In this document: one piece after another, positions 59,679 to 64,000 of the stretch
How positions within the stretch are numbered: the stretch's first letter is position 1
How the letters are laid out: every line of letters begins with the position of its first letter
Assembly (NCBI RefSeq): GCF_014633365.1
Contig: NC_068351.1
Coordinates: 11,104,907-11,168,906 of the forward strand
From: Diospyros lotus
Taxonomy: Eukaryota; Streptophyta; Magnoliopsida; Ericales; Ebenaceae
Length of the DNA stretch: 64,000 bases
Reading direction: 5' to 3'
The notes under the pieces: generated by a model
What the model was told of the DNA's origin: nothing
The model's input: the letters and a program-made list of their open reading frames with translations, nothing else
Databases searched by the model: none
Position numbers and translations under genes: made by a program

Positions 59679-60173
59679 TGATATAAATGTATAATTAAGA
59701 CAAACCCAAATAGAATTGCTTCGCTTCAATTTCCCAAAGAAACATGGGTTCTTCGTTTTTTTTTCCTTCAAACTGCCATAAGACTAAGGAATTTAAGATA
59801 GAATTAAATAAATTTCTCCATTACATAATAAACATTGGTAAAATTCTTGTTAAATGCAACCAATAGAGCAAGTAAATCTAATAAACTTCTTCATTATTGA
59901 ATCAACTCTTTTTATATCTATTTATTATACTATAGGAGTAAATACAATGAATTATTAGGAAAAAAAATAGAAGATAATTGTTTTAGTCATGAGATGTCAT
60001 GATTGTGCTATAATATGCAAAGCCAGTTATTAATTATTTCTTAAAAAGAAATGGGTTGTGAAGAAAACAAAGTACAAATAATAGATTACTTTAAAATTAT
60101 TTTAAGAATGAGAGAGATTTAGAGAGAGCAAGGTAAAATTAATAAAGATTTCGCAAAATATGAGAAAAAAAAA
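59679..60173. other. AT-rich spacer, no gene seen
   Basis: No frame or repeat recognised. Confidence 0.5.
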
Positions 60174-60345
60174 ATGGTATGGAGACCCACTGTTTTGACG
60201 AGATGCAACTGCACAAGGAGAGTTGGGCCACCACACCATAATCGAAGGACGGGTTGTCGCCTTCGCCGTTGTAGATTTGGAGAGAACCGCTGCTACTGTT
60301 GTGAGGAAGGAGCCTCATCGCGATGCTGCTACCAGACACAAGCAT
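60174..60345. other. Isolated GC-richer island, unidentified
   Basis: About 170 bases near 55 percent GC in otherwise AT-rich DNA. The minus strand has an open frame (SSSGSLQIYNGEGDNPSF, DYGVVAQLSLCSCIS) of unrecognised origin. It may be a decayed exon or a chance frame. Confidence 0.3.
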
Positions 60346-62950
60346 TAATTAGGGGAAAGAAGAGAAGTGCTTCACATTTAATTATCTCATGGGAGGGGAG
60401 AAGTGCTCCGCAGTTAATAATTTCAAGAGAAGTCTTAAAAATGTTCTAAGTAATTTACCTTAAATTACTTGTATAATAATAATACATTAAAACTAAACAA
60501 ATAAAAATTATGTACAAATTAACATTTATGTGTTAGTTGTGAATTGTTTAATATGGGTTAGTGGGATATTTAGGAATTAAATTCACTAACTTGAAGATAA
60601 TTTTTGTGACCACCCTTTGTTAGTTGTTACTGCTAAAAAGTCATACAGCAGGAGTTTGATTGGGAGCACACGAAAGCTAAGACAGATGTATGGTGTGACT
60701 CACATTTACCCAAAATTATTAATGCCACGTTATTGTTGGACACTTTTTATTTGTGTAAGCGCACAGAGAGAGAGAGAGAGAGAGAGGGGAGGAGGGGGGA
60801 CTCAATTCATTGGATTCACGTGCCTGATCACGTGAGCTTTTGTAGTTTAGTGGGAGGAAGTAGGGACGGTCAATCCGGCGTCACGTGAGCTTTTTGTAGT
60901 TTATTGATCATAACGGATGCAATAATGATTTAGTTTAAGATAGCCCATTTGTAAATTTCCATTGTGGATGGGCTGATGTCTCTATCTAATAAATGGGCTG
61001 GGCCATTGGATGGTGTCTCACCAAATTAAAGATAAGGAGACAAAAAAGAACCCATAATTGACTTTGCTAAAGCTCTTTTAATTTCATCCACTGTAAAAAG
61101 TAACAAAAACAATTTGTAATAAAGAAACTTAATTAGGATTAAGATTAATGGAAGATCCAATTTGTAAGCTCTTTTCCACACTAATTTCTTCCTATTTTTC
61201 TTGCGATAGGAAGACTTGATGTGGTGAGGAAACTGTTCCACGAAATGCAACAAATTTAAAGCATTTGATTATCATTTGGGTAATCGCAAACCGATATATA
61301 ATTATTGTTTTAATCATATGACTACTTGTTCTACAAGAGTTTCGATCTTATTAATTAGTTAAAGAGTTCATGAGTTGGGGTGAAAGACTTTTCAAAGTAA
61401 AGTAATTATTAATATATATATATATATAAATGTCTCAATTAGACTATTCTATTCCTACACCGAAGCAAGTTATAATAAAATCGTGTTCATCATCAACTAG
61501 GCAAGCGTAAGATTATGATGATTGAGAGAGAGAGAGAGATTAACAGAATTAGAAGGAAACTTTTGACTAATTAATGATCTCCATCTTTTATAAAAAAGAA
61601 ATTAACATTTAGCTGGCTTCGAATGGCCTGCGATCGATGAGGGCTAGGGTGGCCGGCTGGAGTGGTTAGTACGGCAGTAAGACTTTAGCTGAATAAATAA
61701 TGACAGGAGTAGTGTCGACTTGACTTAGACAAAAATATAAATATGTGGGGGGGGGGGGGGAAGAGAAGAATGAATAGTCAAGTGGGTTTGAGAATGAATT
61801 ATTTTTTGTTTGTTTGTTGGTTTATTTTAATGTAGGACAAGGACAGGATCAATTTTTAAAATGCCTGCCTGCCTGCCTGCCTGCCTGCCTGCATAACGTC
61901 TACAAGTCAAACATGATTTTGGGTCTCGTAATTAAGGTTGAATATATATATATATATATAGATTGGAGGATTGATTTAAATTTACATGATTGGGCCAGTT
62001 TAGTTTGTTTTGCTTGTGCTTTTTTTTCTAAATATTTATGTTAACACATATTTTATATATTAATATATATATTTTTTTTTGTGTCTCAAGTTTTAATTTT
62101 GAAATTGCTATCTAACTAGATTAAACTTGAATTTAATTAATTTGGCCAGATTGATTAGTTTGATTTTATTTTATGATTTGATCAATTTAATTCAGAATTT
62201 TAGATTTTGATCATAACTAATTCACTTCAAAATTTATTTAAAAACCAAACTAATTAATCCAACTCATAAACAATCTTGATGTACAATATATATGTTAGGT
62301 TAGAAATATTAGTTCTGGGTGCTGTGGTTGTGACAAATTGGTAGGGTTTACATGTGTGTGTGTGTATATAGAAGCACTTGATTATTGTTAGGTTACATGT
62401 CATCACATCATTACTTGGATGGCATCATGCCATCGTCCACGTAACTGCGACTTTCATTATATCACATGTCATCACATGCATCCATCCCTTGTGCTCGCAT
62501 GCATGTCATCGTCCATCGAGCTGCCATGGCATGTTAATTTATTGAAATACGCCCCCTACAAAAATCGTGGTGTGGTATCTTAAACTTTTAAAACATCAAA
62601 TTAAATATTTTTATTTTAAAAAAAATAGAATTATTGTGAAACTATTAAACGCATTTCTATATAATCAACAAATTGTGCAAGATCACTTAGGAATAGTCTA
62701 GGGCTGAGCTAATAGGGACGTGCCACGTATCTTGTGATAGAAAGCCCTTGCGTTTGCTTCTCTTTCTCTTTTAAGTTGTGTTTTCAATCAGAGATGCATG
62801 AGACGTAGTCAGATGAGATGCAATTGACACTAGAGATACAAATAAAAGAGATGTCAAAGGACCGAGTAAGGGAAAGACATCTTTCTTGATGCTTAAGATT
62901 ATAAAAACATGACAATATTTTGTTTTTTATGTCAAAAGACGAACACGTTT
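60346..62950. other. Gene-free intergenic DNA with simple repeats
   Basis: Contains (GA)n at about 60767-60787, (AT)n near 61412, (GA)n near 61525, G14 at 61747-61760, (GCCT)n at 61862-61892 and (AT)n near 61942. A repeated phrase CACATGTCATCACAT lies near 62395 and 62463. No gene recognised. Confidence 0.5.
61862..61892. repeat. (GCCT)n tetranucleotide repeat
   Basis: Seven to eight GCCT units in a row. Confidence 0.95.
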
Positions 62951-63694
62951 AGAGCATTTCCAACGTTGGACACCAAATTCAACGCTAATTTGGTGTCCAA
63001 TAGTATTTTACACCAAATTCTCTAATACCAAATTCGTGTTGTTTTCAATATGCTAACATTAAATTGGTGCAAAGAGAATTTTTAAAAAATATTTTATAAA
63101 TAAATATTTAATAAATATTAATTAATTTATGGAGAAAATGAAAATGACCTTATGAATTTTTAAATGGTAGTTTAGAATTAAGAATAGAAAGTATTTTATT
63201 TTTAAGCCATGTTGTTGCTGTTTTTTATTTTATTTCATTTTTATTTTTATCATGTATTTTTAATTGAAGTTAATGAAAATGTTATTACTTTTTATTATAT
63301 TATTGAGTTTTTGCATTAAGAATATTTTCTTTCTATCAAGTAATTATTGAAGTAAAAAAATTTCATATACATAAACAAATTTAGTTCATTTTATATTAAC
63401 ACTGTATTTATAAAATATATTAAATATTTTAAAATATATTCAATATTATACTTATTTTATGGATCTTAATAAAATATTTTCATTGATATATATTTTTTAT
63501 AATAATTTAATTTATATTTTTAATTATTAATCAAAATATACAAATATAATAAAAGTGATAAAGAATATAAAGAGAATAAATTATTTTGAAGTTATGGGCA
63601 AAATTAAAAAAAAAATTGATCTTAATGAATAATATACCACTAAATTTAATATTATATTATTCACTCAACACCAAAATACTATATTCTGCTCTGG
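62951..63694. repeat. MITE-like element next to the carboxylesterase remnant
   Basis: The left end AGAGCATTTCCAACGTTGG with ACACCAAATTC words is a common plant MITE terminus. The inverted right end reads AGAGCAGAATATAGTATTTTG, then GTGTTGAG. The core is AT-rich. The termini share only AGAGCA clearly and no target duplication is visible, so this is tentative. Confidence 0.35.
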
Positions 63695-63717
63695 CAAGGA
63701 CTATTAAACATATTCTG

Positions 63718-64000
63718 CTAATCCATTAGTGGGTCCCCACCAATTGCCCTCACTATGCACCTTAGCAGCTGTCCGATCTTCCCATCGTCGCTTACAACCA
63801 TTGGATTGCAGTACTCATGATTGCGGTCAGCATCGCTGGGCAATGCGAGTGACCATAGGAGATCGCTGGTCGCTAACGGCACAATCTTGTCGTTAATGAA
63901 TTTGACATCCGATGCCATTTGGCGAACCCCACTGAAAAAAGGCTGGTTCATTATCAGCCCTTGGATCTTTACCGGAGAAAGAAAGATCAAGATTGAGTGC
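63718..64000 (-). pseudogene. CXE-class carboxylesterase (alpha/beta hydrolase), 3' part, broken
   Basis: The minus strand from the right edge encodes LSPVKIQGLIMNQPFFSG, INDKIVPLATSDLLWSLALP, ADRNHEYCNPMV and RCIVRAIGGDPLMD, in the order found in plant CXE carboxylesterases (2-hydroxyisoflavanone dehydratase/GID1-like esterases). These are serine hydrolases; the Asp in GDPL(I/M)D belongs to the catalytic region. The usual continuation DRQ is here D-TAG-Q, and family similarity ends directly afterwards, where a MITE-like repeat begins (63694 and leftwards). The His-containing C-terminus is therefore missing. The 5' part with the oxyanion and Ser motifs lies beyond 64000. A functional copy would need the missing end, so a pseudogene is the better call. 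Confidence 0.72.

Noticed and set aside
61026..61253. Minus-strand 75-codon frame with a VDEIKRALAKS segment
   Set aside because: No family recognised and no upstream exon signals; AT-rich chance frame is more likely.

Overview
The window is nuclear DNA of a flowering plant, most likely a eudicot. It has split genes with GT-AG and GC-AG introns, a plastid-targeted fatty-acid enzyme, AT-rich intergenic DNA, and plant-type Gypsy, Copia, LINE and MITE transposons nested in one another. The species cannot be named from the sequence. Only about one sixth of the window is gene; the rest is mobile or repetitive.

Layout. 1-1.6 kb: first coding exon of a minus-strand CCCH zinc-finger gene that runs off the left edge. 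1.9-2.8 kb: MITE-like repeats. 2.85-8.7 kb: a 12-coding-exon plastid enoyl-ACP reductase gene (MOD1/ENR type) on the plus strand, with two GC-AG introns and one frame break. 8.5-14.1 kb: the last reductase exon plus a conserved plant gene of unknown function, present twice around a 100-N gap (11067-11166). This looks like two contig ends covering the same locus rather than a biological duplication.

14.3-23.15 kb: an inverted-repeat DNA element split by a complete LTR retrotransposon (15006-22949, 5-bp target duplication GCCTT, minus orientation). It has 2.8-kb LTRs and a short non-coding interior, i.e. a non-autonomous Tekay/Del-like element. 23.2-29.6 kb: gene-free AT-rich DNA with degenerate LTR pieces and tandem repeats. 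30.0-34.55 kb: an intact three-exon plant MYB/SANT-bromodomain gene, 724 aa. 35.1-36.0 kb: a cluster of palindromic MITEs.

36.6-58.3 kb: a deep transposon nest. A minisatellite with a unit of about 22 bp is split into 36.6-37.5 kb and 57.9-58.3 kb. Between the halves lie a 5'-truncated L1-type LINE (minus), a hAT-like MITE inside it, and a 14.5-kb Athila-type Gypsy element (38753-53252, target duplication CTAAG) inserted in the LINE zinc-finger domain. A Copia solo LTR (39408-41101, target duplication ATTTC) sits in the left Athila LTR, and a truncated minus-strand Copia element adjoins the LINE. A further Copia-like solo LTR follows at 58.4-59.7 kb, and the window ends in the broken 3' part of a CXE-class carboxylesterase gene (minus).

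The most unusual content is in the Athila element. Downstream of pol, between two copies of a polypurine-tract-like sequence, it carries an intronless LOG-family (cytokinin riboside monophosphate phosphoribohydrolase-like) reading frame and, before it, an unidentified degenerate reading frame. This looks like a captured or additional gene cassette in a retrotransposon.
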